Shown: positions 1 to 6,343 of the stretch, piece after piece
How positions within the stretch are numbered: the stretch's first letter is position 1
How the letters are laid out: the number at the start of each line of letters is the position of its first letter
Assembly (NCBI GenBank): GCA_025455345.1
Contig: JALOMS010000288.1
Coordinates: 1 to 6,343 of the forward strand
Origin: Thermoflexibacter sp.
GTDB lineage: Bacteria > Bacteroidota > Bacteroidia > Cytophagales > Thermoflexibacteraceae
Length of the DNA: 6,343 bases
Direction: 5' to 3'
Translations under genes and position numbers: made by a program
The notes under the pieces: generated by a model
Seen by the model: only the letters and a program-made list of their open reading frames with translations
Told to the model about the DNA's origin: nothing
Databases searched by the model: none

Positions 1-1668
1 TTTTAAAAAAGCTTCATTTCCTACTACTAATTGGAAACTAAAAGTAACCTGCTTTGCATTTTCCAAAGTTAGGAATAGGTCTTGGGCATATTTTTCTGCT
101 TCTTCCTCGCTCATCATTCCCCAAAGCACCGCCAAATCTACCATTTGTGCCACTTCTTCTGCTGTAACTTCATTTTCTACCTGCTCCCAAAGTACCTGCC
201 ATTCGTATTGGAACTCTTGGGCAGTAGGCATATTATTAGCAGAAAAATTAGGCATTTCTGCTTTAAAGTTTACCCCCCAATTTACCTTATTTTTAAATTC
301 CTCTGATTGGTAGAGGCGCGTCCCAAGAAAAGATACTTGCTTTTGTTGGGAGATGTTTTCGCGCACAGTCCAAGAGATACTTTCTTTGTCCTTGCCCGCG
401 AGCCTGCCCCACTGCCCAAAGTCCAAGCCAAGCCCCCAACTGACTTGTTTTTTAAAACTTTTCTCATTGAGGTAATTTTCTATTTTTACATTCGGATTAC
501 TTGCAATGTTTTGGAGAACTTCATCAAATCGGAACAAAACCAGATTGTTGTAGTGCTTATCGAGGACTTCTTTGGAGAGTATAGCTTGCAAGAAAGCGTC
601 TTCTGTACTGAGGCGTTGGTACTCAAAAGAGAAGCCAGCCTTCACTTTGGTTTGTGCTATCTGTGTGATTATCTGCAAGATATTTCTCTTTTTTGCCTCT
701 ATCTGATTGGCTATTTCTTTTACGTCTATGCCTTGCGAAAGACCCAAGCGCGTGGCAATCATTGCCAATGCTTTTCGCTCTGCTTCATCAAGCCATTGGT
801 CTGCTTTTACCTTGTCGCCCAATTCTTTCAATTTATTTTCAGGCAAGTTAAATACGCTTTCTATCGCGGGTGCAAGTGCCTTAGTGAACATAGCAGGATT
901 TTGTAAACTTACTTCTATGCTTGCGCTCAAATTAGCATTAAAAGATTGATTAACAGCCTTTTTAAGGCTAATTCTAAATTCATTTTCACTAATTTTGATG
1001 ATAGCCAAACTAAACTCGTCTTTCACTGAAATATCAAAATCAGCAGAAGCAGTTGCCCCTATTCGCAGTTGTAAATTTTGGTTAGGAGCTAACAGATTTG
1101 CCAAATTGCCCAAACTTCCTGCAAAAATTTCTGAAAAACTCACCGTTGCGCCCAAAGCCAATTTCCCAACTACTTGCATACTTACCGCCTCGCCAATGCC
1201 CAAATTTTCCAAAACTTGTTGTTTAAATACCAAAGTAGCAAAAGATTGGACATCTTGTAACAAAGCCGCACTTACAGACTGTGTGTTCTGATGAAGTTTG
1301 TATGTATTGAAAATCAATGATTTATCTAAGTCAAAACTAATTCCTAATTTTTTGATTACCTCAGGGCTATCCACGTCAATCTTGCTTTCGGAGGTATAAG
1401 CAAGCCAAGAATGATTTTCTTTGGCAGGAAGCATTTTTTTGATGACCGTATCCGTAGGGAGTTGCTTTTGTGGCGTACTTAACTCAAAATGCCTAATCTG
1501 AAAGTTGGCAAATGCCTTTAAAGGCAAGGCACTTGCTTCGGTAATAGCTATGCCCTTGTCGAGGTTTGCTTGTTTGAGAATGGGCAGAGGTAAGTCCTTA
1601 TCGGTCAGTGATTTATTGGCAAGTAATTGATTGACTGCTTCTAAATTGATGTTTGCTAATAAGTTCAT
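1..1668 (-). CDS. Large hypothetical protein, 3' end beyond window
   Basis: A single minus-strand frame stays open for 556 codons from the ATG at 1668-1666 to the left edge, so the protein is longer than what is seen. This ATG is the first possible start: an in-frame TAG lies at 1692-1690 with no other start between. No Shine-Dalgarno sequence precedes it. I do not recognise the family. There is no signal peptide and no evident membrane segment, so it is probably cytoplasmic. Residues about 140-270 alternate short hydrophobic and polar stretches typical of beta strands (for example ASADFDISVKDEF followed by FSLAIIKISENEF). Residues about 285-360 look helical and charged. Two similar segments occur 53 residues apart, FKKQVSWGLGLDF (Trp411) and FKNKVNWGVNFKA (Trp464), suggesting a repeated structural unit. 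The stretch after about residue 485 is acidic and helical. It is transcribed away from the helicase operon and is clearly more GC-rich, so a shared function is not implied. Confidence 0.85.
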   Translation of the reverse strand, partial: MNLLANINLEAVNQLLANKSLTDKDLPLPILKQANLDKGIAITEASALPLKAFANFQIRHFELSTPQKQLPTDTVIKKMLPAKENHSWLAYTSESKIDVDSPEVIKKLGISFDLDKSLIFNTYKLHQNTQSVSAALLQDVQSFATLVFKQQVLENLGIGEAVSMQVVGKLALGATVSFSEIFAGSLGNLANLLAPNQNLQLRIGATASADFDISVKDEFSLAIIKISENEFRISLKKAVNQSFNANLSASIEVSLQNPAMFTKALAPAIESVFNLPENKLKELGDKVKADQWLDEAERKALAMIATRLGLSQGIDVKEIANQIEAKKRNILQIITQIAQTKVKAGFSFEYQRLSTEDAFLQAILSKEVLDKHYNNLVLFRFDEVLQNIASNPNVKIENYLNEKSFKKQVSWGLGLDFGQWGRLAGKDKESISWTVRENISQQKQVSFLGTRLYQSEEFKNKVNWGVNFKAEMPNFSANNMPTAQEFQYEWQVLWEQVENEVTAEEVAQMVDLAVLWGMMSEEEAEKYAQDLFLTLENAKQVTFSFQLVVGNEAFLK

Positions 1669-1702
1669 GAGTTTATTGATTATGGTCTTCTAAAATTAAG
1701 AA

Positions 1703-1720
1703 AGCACGATAAAAAGTGCT
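1703..1720. repeat. Short inverted repeat near start of the minus gene
   Basis: AGCAC at 1703-1707 and GTGCT at 1716-1720 form a 5-bp inverted repeat with an 8-base spacer. It lies 35 bases upstream of the minus-strand gene's ATG, so it would be a weak hairpin in that gene's leader or a protein-binding site. The arms are short and chance is possible. Confidence 0.25.
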
Positions 1721-1751
1721 ATTTTCTAATGGAATGATTTGATTTTTCATA

Positions 1752-1762
1752 CAAATAATTTG
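1752..1762. repeat. 11-base palindrome CAAATAATTTG
   Basis: CAAAT and ATTTG flank a single central A, giving a perfect 5-bp inverted repeat. With the 12-bp palindrome starting nine bases later, it forms a small cluster of symmetric sites upstream of the minus-strand gene. It may be an operator, but in DNA this AT-rich chance palindromes are common. Confidence 0.25.
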
Positions 1763-1770
1763 AAATGTAA

Positions 1771-1782
1771 AAATAGCTATTT
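1771..1782. repeat. Perfect 12-bp palindrome AAATAGCTATTT
   Basis: The sequence AAATAGCTATTT equals its own reverse complement. It lies about 105 bases upstream of the minus-strand start codon in the divergent region and has the size of a dimeric regulator's binding site. No function can be shown from sequence alone. Confidence 0.3.
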
Positions 1783-2054
1783 CTGATTTTTTATATGTTA
1801 AGAATCAAAAATCTTTAAACCTTTTCCCTTAAATTTACGGTTTGATGTTTATGAGTTTCTTGTTTGTGATTTTTTGTTCCTTGTTTAATCGTTCAAATGC
1901 TAATTCTATTCTTCTATGTTTAAATATATTTTCAAACTATACATTATCAAGCTATTAATTTATAATAAAACTCCCATAAGATTCTTAGTTGTCAATTATT
2001 AAAATCCTACTATTGTCCAAGTTTCTTAAACGACTCTACTAAGCCCTCATTTAT

Positions 2055-2087
2055 CAAAGTTAAGAAGGGTAAAATTGCCTGTACAAA
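2055..2087 (-). promoter_or_regulatory. Candidate minus-strand promoter (TTTG / TAACTTTG)
   Basis: Read on the minus strand, TTTG at 2087-2084 is followed after 21 bases by TAACTTTG at 2062-2055. This matches the Bacteroidota -33 (TTTG) and -7 (TAnnTTTG) elements at an acceptable spacing. Transcription would start near 2048-2050 and give the minus-strand gene a leader of about 380 bases. I saw no TAnnTTTG on this strand nearer to the gene, but a degenerate closer promoter is possible. Confidence 0.4.
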
Positions 2088-2185
2088 CATGGATAACAGT
2101 GCAAAAAGATTTAGAATACATTTAATATTTTATTTATCTCTATGGTATTATAAAACTCTTTTTACCTTTTAAATATATTTTTTAT

Positions 2186-2193
2186 TATCTTTG
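2186..2193 (+). promoter_or_regulatory. Promoter -7 element of the ddmDE-like operon
   Basis: TATCTTTG matches the Bacteroidota -7 consensus TAnnTTTG exactly and lies 44 bases before the helicase start codon. Transcription would begin near 2198-2200. The -33 region (about 2157-2163) is T-rich but lacks the usual TTG, so the promoter may be weak or need an activator. Confidence 0.6.
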
Positions 2194-2203
2194 TAAAAAG
2201 ATA
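2186..2203. repeat. 7-bp inverted repeat overlapping the -7 element
   Basis: TATCTTT at 2186-2192 and AAAGATA at 2197-2203 are perfect reverse complements around a GTAA centre. The left arm is the -7 element itself and the right arm covers the expected transcription start, so a dimeric protein bound here would block RNA polymerase. The transcript would contain only the right arm, which argues for a DNA site and not an RNA hairpin. Confidence 0.35.
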
Positions 2204-2237
2204 TGAAAGGTAAACTTAGAATATAATTATAGAATCA

Positions 2238-5200
2238 ATGAAAATATCCACCTTACTCAAAGAATATTGCGACATCACAAACCCTGAAAAAACAGGACTT
2301 CTTTTGCTTGACTTGCCAACAGGTTTTGGTAAGACTCACGAAACCTTGAAATTCATTTACGACAATTATCAAAAGTCGGACAAAAAAATTGTTTTCCTAA
2401 CAGAACTTAAAAAGAATCTTCCACATGATACCACGCTCAAAAAATTCTTTGAGGAAGAAAATCGTTTGGAGGACTTTAAGAAAGATGTTGTTTTTATTAA
2501 CTCAAATGTGGATTGTGTGCTTGAAAACCTAATTCCTAATGAAATTATTATCTCCGATTTTATCAAAGAAAGTCAAGAATATAGAATTTTGAAAAGGAAC
2601 ATTAATGATTTTCAGAGCCTTTCTAAGAAAAAAGACGAAACTTCTAACCGACTTTCGGAAAGAATTAAAACAGAAATACAAAAGGAAAATGAACCCGCAT
2701 TTAGACAACTCATTTCAAACCTTTTTTATGAAAAAGGCAAAAAGAAAGAAGAACGAATAGTTTTACTTAAAGATGATAAAAATTTCCAATGGGTAGCAAA
2801 GGTTTATCCTGCGTCATTAAGTTTTGAAAAAAAGATTTTCTTTTTGAGTGTAGATAAATTTTTGGTAAAAAATAGTCCTATTATTCAAAAATCACATTAC
2901 TTTTTTGATAACGATTTTCTGAAAAATGCTCTCATTTTTATTGATGAATTTGATGCAAGCAAAGAGGTTGTCCTAAAAAATATCATTGAAACACAACTTA
3001 AAAAGCGAATAGACATTATTGGCTTATTTGAGCAAATTTATAGTAGTTTTAGTTCTCTAACTATTCCCAAAATTTACTATAAAAACTCTCAAAAATGGGA
3101 GAAGAAAAAAGAGAAAAAAACTGATTTACAAGACATTGCCCAAATTATTGATAATCTTAGAAATGAAACGATAAAAATCAACGAAGCTTATAATGTTTCA
3201 TATTCCGTAAAGACTTATGGTCTAAATCATCAGCGTAATTTTCTTTTTCACGATTATCAATATCATACAATTGTAGGTGATAAAAAGAATTTTATTTACT
3301 TAGAACAAGATAAAGATGAACAAGTTAATAAAATTAACTTTGTTGAACCTGATGATAAACAATTTCAAAAACCCAGTGTAACCGAGTTTTTGACAGCTAT
3401 AAAAGGTTTTATCAATTACTTTAAAGGTGGTGCAAAATTGATTGCCGAAAACTATCAACAAATCAAAACCGAAAACCTAAACACGGAAGATTTTAGTTTT
3501 GAAAGTGCGTTAAGTTCCTTTTTTGATGAATTGAAACTAACCAAAGAGCAAAAAGATTATTTATTAGATAGTATTCAAGTTAAACAGTTTCAGAACAAAC
3601 AGAAAAATCAGGAAACTGAAACTAAAAACGATTTCAGTTTCTATAATAATGGCTTTCGCTATTACGATTTTGAGGATAGCGAAATGCACGACACAAAGTC
3701 TAAAATTTTCGTTACCGACTTTGACAGAACACCCGAAAAGTTATTGCTTGATTTAGCCAACAATAATTTGGTAGTGGGTATTTCCGCCACTGCAAAAATG
3801 AAAACGGTTATAGGCAACTATGATTTAAAATATTTGCGAAAAAATTTAGGTGATAATTTTTTAGAATTAAATACTACCGAAATTCAAGCCTTAAAAACGG
3901 AATTTGCTAAACGAAATGAGAACTACGTTTCTGTAAAAGCAGAATTTTTGGGCATAGATGATTGGAAAAAAACACTAAAAAATTTTGCATTTGACAAAGT
4001 TACAACCAACGAACTTTTAACAGAACTTGAAAAATACGAAAACGCTGAAAGCCAAAATTTTGAACTAAAAAGATACCTGAAAATTGCAAAGGTTTTTCAA
4101 GAGTTTATCAGTAATGACAATATTCAGTCTTTTTTGTGTTTTTTGAATACGCACCCTACTGATAAGGAAAAATCAAATTGTAAATTAAGTGTTTTGGAAA
4201 TGCTTTTTGTGGCAATCGTACAAAAACACCAAAAGGGAAGTTTGTTTCAGAATAACAAAGGAGAACTTGACATCAAAAAATCTTTTAGGGTACTAAACTC
4301 AAAAGATTTTGAGGACAAAAAAGAAGAGATTTTAGAAACCTTAAAAACAGGACAAAAACTGTTTTTAATGACAACTTATGCCACTTTGGGAGCAGGGCAA
4401 AATATTCAATATGCTTTGGATAATTTTGATGAATTACTTGCAAGTGGCAAATTCAAACAAACTTACACCCCCAAAGGCTACACCCCTGAAAAGTTAAAAG
4501 ACTTTGATGCGATTTATTTAGATAAGCCAAGTAATCTGTTGGTAAATATCAATGCAGAAGAACTAAATGACTTTGATGTGAATAAAAGGATTTTTCAGGT
4601 GGAAATGCTACTTGAAGGCAGACAAATATTTCCTGAACAGGTTACATACGAAATTAAGGATACGTTCAAGAAAGCATATCATAAAGATAGACACATTCCC
4701 AACTTCCGTCCTTCAACGTATAAAAATCCCTACGAAACAGAAGATTTTAGAAATTATGTAGCCAAAGAGGTAATTCAAGCCATTGGTAGAATTAACCGAA
4801 CCCACTTTAAAAATAGTGAAGTATATATTTTTGCAGACAAAGAAATAGCCCCACATATCAAGTTCTTTGATAGACTTAACTATTTGTGTTTACGGGAATT
4901 TGACAAATTGATTGATGAAGCCCAATTTTTTGAGGCGGAAGAAATTGAAAATGACGAAATGAAGATTGATATTGCTATCAATAATCAAAATTGCCATAGT
5001 TGGATAAATGCCAAAGTGAAAGGCAAATACTGGAATGAGCAAAATATTAGGGATTGGCAGGAATTGCGAGAAATTGTGCTAAAATATCCAACTGTTTCAA
5101 AACGAGAATTTGAAACTTTAACAGACTTACGAAATTGGCAATTCATTTATGTACCTATATTAGACGCTGATTTCAAAGACTTTGAACCTAAAAATCGCTA

Positions 5201-5801
5201 TCATTTTACACAAGAAAATGATTACTCAACTGTAAGAATAGATTTTTCAGGCAACGGCAAAGAAATTTCCGCACAAGTCATTCACTTGCCTGAACAGATG
5301 CAAATTGCTGAATTAAAAAATTTGTTTGAAATGCAAGGCTATGCAACTGATTTTCAAGTAAATGATTACATCATTGCCTCTGAAATTTTTAATAATATCT
5401 ATAAAGGTGCTTTGGGTGAAGTAATTGGAAAATATATTTTTGAAAAATATGTTTTGCCCGAAAAGGAATTGCAAGAATTGCCCAGTGAAATTTTTGAAAG
5501 ATTTGATTTTATATTGGATAATGGAATTTTCATTGATTTCAAGTTTTGGAACGAAGAAAATAGTCAAGAGCAACAAATTCAGATTGATAAAATATTTGGT
5601 TTAAAAGTGCCTGATATTCAACAAAAAGGATTTGAGTTTAGTAAAGTTTTCATCGTCAATATTTTGGCAGATAGTCGTTTTCCTATCCGAACAAGTCAAA
5701 ATGGGCAACTGATTGAAGTTCCATATTTGATTGACAGCAATAGTTTTACGATTGCCGAAAATATTATTTTTGAATTGCGTAACCTTTTAAGCACCAAATA
5801 A
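2238..5801 (+). CDS. ddmD: DdmD-like SF2 helicase with C-terminal PD-(D/E)XK nuclease
   Basis: Predicted DNA-degrading effector of a DdmDE-type anti-plasmid system. The 1187-residue protein has Walker A LPTGFGKT (26-33, Lys32), motif Ia-like IVFLTELKKNL (51-61), Walker B LIFIDEFD (232-239), motif III GISATA (514-519), motif V-like TTYATLGAG (712-720) and motif VI QAIGRINR (847-854). About 275 residues separate Walker B from motif III, a large insertion recalling the Arch domain of XPD/DinG helicases. The four-cysteine Fe-S cluster of those proteins is missing: only Cys93 lies between Walker A and B. The C-terminus carries a PD-(D/E)XK nuclease signature: Glu1061, Asp1090 and Asp1100-Phe-Lys1102, then a hydrophobic strand (1137-1142). 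In Vibrio cholerae, DdmD of about 1190 residues has this same order and works with DdmE. The ATG at 2238 has no Shine-Dalgarno but follows a good -7 element. All catalytic motifs appear intact. Alternative: an unnamed defence helicase-nuclease of another system. Confidence 0.78.
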   Translation: MKISTLLKEYCDITNPEKTGLLLLDLPTGFGKTHETLKFIYDNYQKSDKKIVFLTELKKNLPHDTTLKKFFEEENRLEDFKKDVVFINSNVDCVLENLIPNEIIISDFIKESQEYRILKRNINDFQSLSKKKDETSNRLSERIKTEIQKENEPAFRQLISNLFYEKGKKKEERIVLLKDDKNFQWVAKVYPASLSFEKKIFFLSVDKFLVKNSPIIQKSHYFFDNDFLKNALIFIDEFDASKEVVLKNIIETQLKKRIDIIGLFEQIYSSFSSLTIPKIYYKNSQKWEKKKEKKTDLQDIAQIIDNLRNETIKINEAYNVSYSVKTYGLNHQRNFLFHDYQYHTIVGDKKNFIYLEQDKDEQVNKINFVEPDDKQFQKPSVTEFLTAIKGFINYFKGGAKLIAENYQQIKTENLNTEDFSFESALSSFFDELKLTKEQKDYLLDSIQVKQFQNKQKNQETETKNDFSFYNNGFRYYDFEDSEMHDTKSKIFVTDFDRTPEKLLLDLANNNLVVGISATAKMKTVIGNYDLKYLRKNLGDNFLELNTTEIQALKTEFAKRNENYVSVKAEFLGIDDWKKTLKNFAFDKVTTNELLTELEKYENAESQNFELKRYLKIAKVFQEFISNDNIQSFLCFLNTHPTDKEKSNCKLSVLEMLFVAIVQKHQKGSLFQNNKGELDIKKSFRVLNSKDFEDKKEEILETLKTGQKLFLMTTYATLGAGQNIQYALDNFDELLASGKFKQTYTPKGYTPEKLKDFDAIYLDKPSNLLVNINAEELNDFDVNKRIFQVEMLLEGRQIFPEQVTYEIKDTFKKAYHKDRHIPNFRPSTYKNPYETEDFRNYVAKEVIQAIGRINRTHFKNSEVYIFADKEIAPHIKFFDRLNYLCLREFDKLIDEAQFFEAEEIENDEMKIDIAINNQNCHSWINAKVKGKYWNEQNIRDWQELREIVLKYPTVSKREFETLTDLRNWQFIYVPILDADFKDFEPKNRYHFTQENDYSTVRIDFSGNGKEISAQVIHLPEQMQIAELKNLFEMQGYATDFQVNDYIIASEIFNNIYKGALGEVIGKYIFEKYVLPEKELQELPSEIFERFDFILDNGIFIDFKFWNEENSQEQQIQIDKIFGLKVPDIQQKGFEFSKVFIVNILADSRFPIRTSQNGQLIEVPYLIDSNSFTIAENIIFELRNLLSTK

Positions 5802-6343
5802 TGCAGTACAAAACCAACCAATTAGAAAAAACTGTTTTGTTCTCAAACGAGAACTATCTACATATTGCCCAAGATTTTTGGGTGTATAAATTCACTACCG
5901 TAAATCCATCATACCAATATTCTTTGATAGATGATTTAAAGCAAGATTTACCCAACGTCAAATCTGTTGTTTATCTACAAGGAAAGGCTTTTTATGCTTT
6001 GTTTGAAAAAGCAAAATTCAAAAATGATTTTGAATTGGAAGATAAGATAAAATCAGTTATCAATGGCAGCGAGGAAATACAATTTTCTCAAATCACGAAT
6101 TTGAGAGATGAAAACGAAATAGATAAACGCCATTTAGCCCAACTCTTATTCAATAGTTTGGCAAATACTTCATCTAAAAATGCCAAATGCTCAAATATTA
6201 CTGGTAGTTTATATTGGGTTGTAGATGCTGATAGTAGTAAGGATAAATCCAATCCAAATCAAAATATCGTATGGCAATACACTACTTTAAAGTTAGAATT
6301 GGACTATCATTTGCATCTAAAATTGGAAGTAAAAACCTTTTCT
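5801..6343 (+). CDS. ddmE: Probable DdmE-like Argonaute-family protein, N-terminal part
   Basis: The frame opens with the ATG at 5801-5803, whose A is the last base of the helicase stop codon (TAATG), and stays open for 181 codons to the right edge. The one-base overlap and lack of a Shine-Dalgarno sequence suggest translation by reinitiation after the helicase gene, so the two products are probably made together. No catalytic motif is visible. Residues about 75-125 look helical and charged. Residues 131-181 read as beta strands: SNITGSLYWVV, then NIVWQY, TTLKLEL and LHLKLEVKTF. This resembles the end of the N-terminal domain of long prokaryotic Argonautes, which is expected if this is DdmE, the guide-DNA-binding partner of DdmD. 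The identification rests mainly on neighbourhood; MID and PIWI domains would lie beyond the window, so activity cannot be judged. An unrelated accessory protein remains possible. Confidence 0.6.
   Translation, partial: MQYKTNQLEKTVLFSNENYLHIAQDFWVYKFTTVNPSYQYSLIDDLKQDLPNVKSVVYLQGKAFYALFEKAKFKNDFELEDKIKSVINGSEEIQFSQITNLRDENEIDKRHLAQLLFNSLANTSSKNAKCSNITGSLYWVVDADSSKDKSNPNQNIVWQYTTLKLELDYHLHLKLEVKTFS

Larger units (their letters stand above)
2161..2214. repeat. 9-bp inverted repeat flanking the operon promoter
   Basis: TTTACCTTT at 2161-2169 is the exact reverse complement of AAAGGTAAA at 2206-2214. The 36-base spacer contains the -7 element and the predicted transcription start of the operon. 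Such a placement could suit a repressor, but the arms are AT-rich and the match could be coincidental. Confidence 0.35.
1669..2237. other. Divergent AT-rich intergenic region
   Basis: This 569-base gap separates two divergently transcribed genes. It holds no convincing open frame on either strand; stops are dense in all frames. It contains a good Bacteroidota-type -7 element for the plus-strand operon, a candidate minus-strand promoter, and several short inverted repeats listed separately. I see no tRNA, CRISPR repeat, insertion-sequence end or recognisable riboswitch. Confidence 0.7.

Noticed and set aside
82..306. 74-codon plus-strand open frame
   Set aside because: Antisense to the long minus-strand gene; Cys/Phe/His-rich translation typical of a shadow frame.
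282..467. 61-codon minus-strand open frame
   Set aside because: Lies within the large minus-strand gene in another frame; explained by a locally GC-rich stretch of that gene.
307..906. 199-codon plus-strand open frame
   Set aside because: It lies entirely antisense to the minus-strand gene, which is open over all 556 codons. Its translation is rich in Cys, Phe and Tyr and has no protein-like pattern.
707..1291. Two plus-strand open frames (707-949 and 995-1291)
   Set aside because: Both are antisense to the minus-strand gene; their Ser/Ala/Lys-rich translations mirror its codons.
1785..1813. Possible terminator hairpin, GATTTTT with AAAAATC
   Set aside because: The 7-bp arms are almost pure A/T with a 15-base loop, and no gene ends here; both neighbours start at this intergenic region.
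2369..2566. 65-codon minus-strand open frame
   Set aside because: Antisense within the helicase gene, with low-complexity Ser/Phe/Lys-rich translation.
5313..5576. 87-codon minus-strand open frame
   Set aside because: Antisense to the nuclease domain, whose plus-strand reading carries recognisable catalytic motifs.
2238..5801. Cas3-type CRISPR helicase-nuclease
   Set aside because: No HD nuclease motif was found; the nuclease is a C-terminal PD-(D/E)XK domain. No CRISPR repeats or other cas genes are in the window.
2238..6343. pPIWI-RE operon with a DinG-family helicase
   Set aside because: In that system the nuclease is, as far as I recall, a separate gene. Fusion of the nuclease to the helicase and a length near 1190 residues fit DdmD better, but full sequence of the second gene is needed to exclude it.

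Overview
The window looks like AT-rich chromosomal DNA from a member of the Bacteroidota. Two things suggest this: a TAnnTTTG promoter -7 element before the main gene, and no Shine-Dalgarno sequence before any of the three starts. The phylum is an inference; no rRNA or other marker gene is present.

Layout. Positions 1-1668 hold the 5' 556 codons of a large minus-strand gene of unknown function that runs off the left edge. Positions 1669-2237 are a very AT-rich divergent intergenic region with candidate promoters in both directions and several short palindromes. Positions 2238-5801 encode a 1187-residue plus-strand protein: a superfamily 2 helicase with a large insertion, followed by a C-terminal PD-(D/E)XK nuclease domain. 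At position 5801, overlapping its stop codon by one base (TAATG), a second plus-strand gene starts and runs off the right edge after 181 codons.

Interpretation. The helicase-nuclease architecture, its length of about 1190 residues, and a tightly coupled downstream gene whose start resembles the N-terminal part of a prokaryotic Argonaute together fit the two-gene DdmDE plasmid-defence system, described in Vibrio cholerae. There, DdmE (a catalytically inactive Argonaute-like protein carrying short DNA guides) recognises plasmid DNA and recruits DdmD, the helicase-nuclease, which degrades it. The ddmD call is well supported by motifs and architecture. The ddmE call rests mostly on context and a weak fold-level impression, because the MID and PIWI domains lie outside the window. 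The operon is visibly more AT-rich than the divergent gene, as expected for an acquired defence module.
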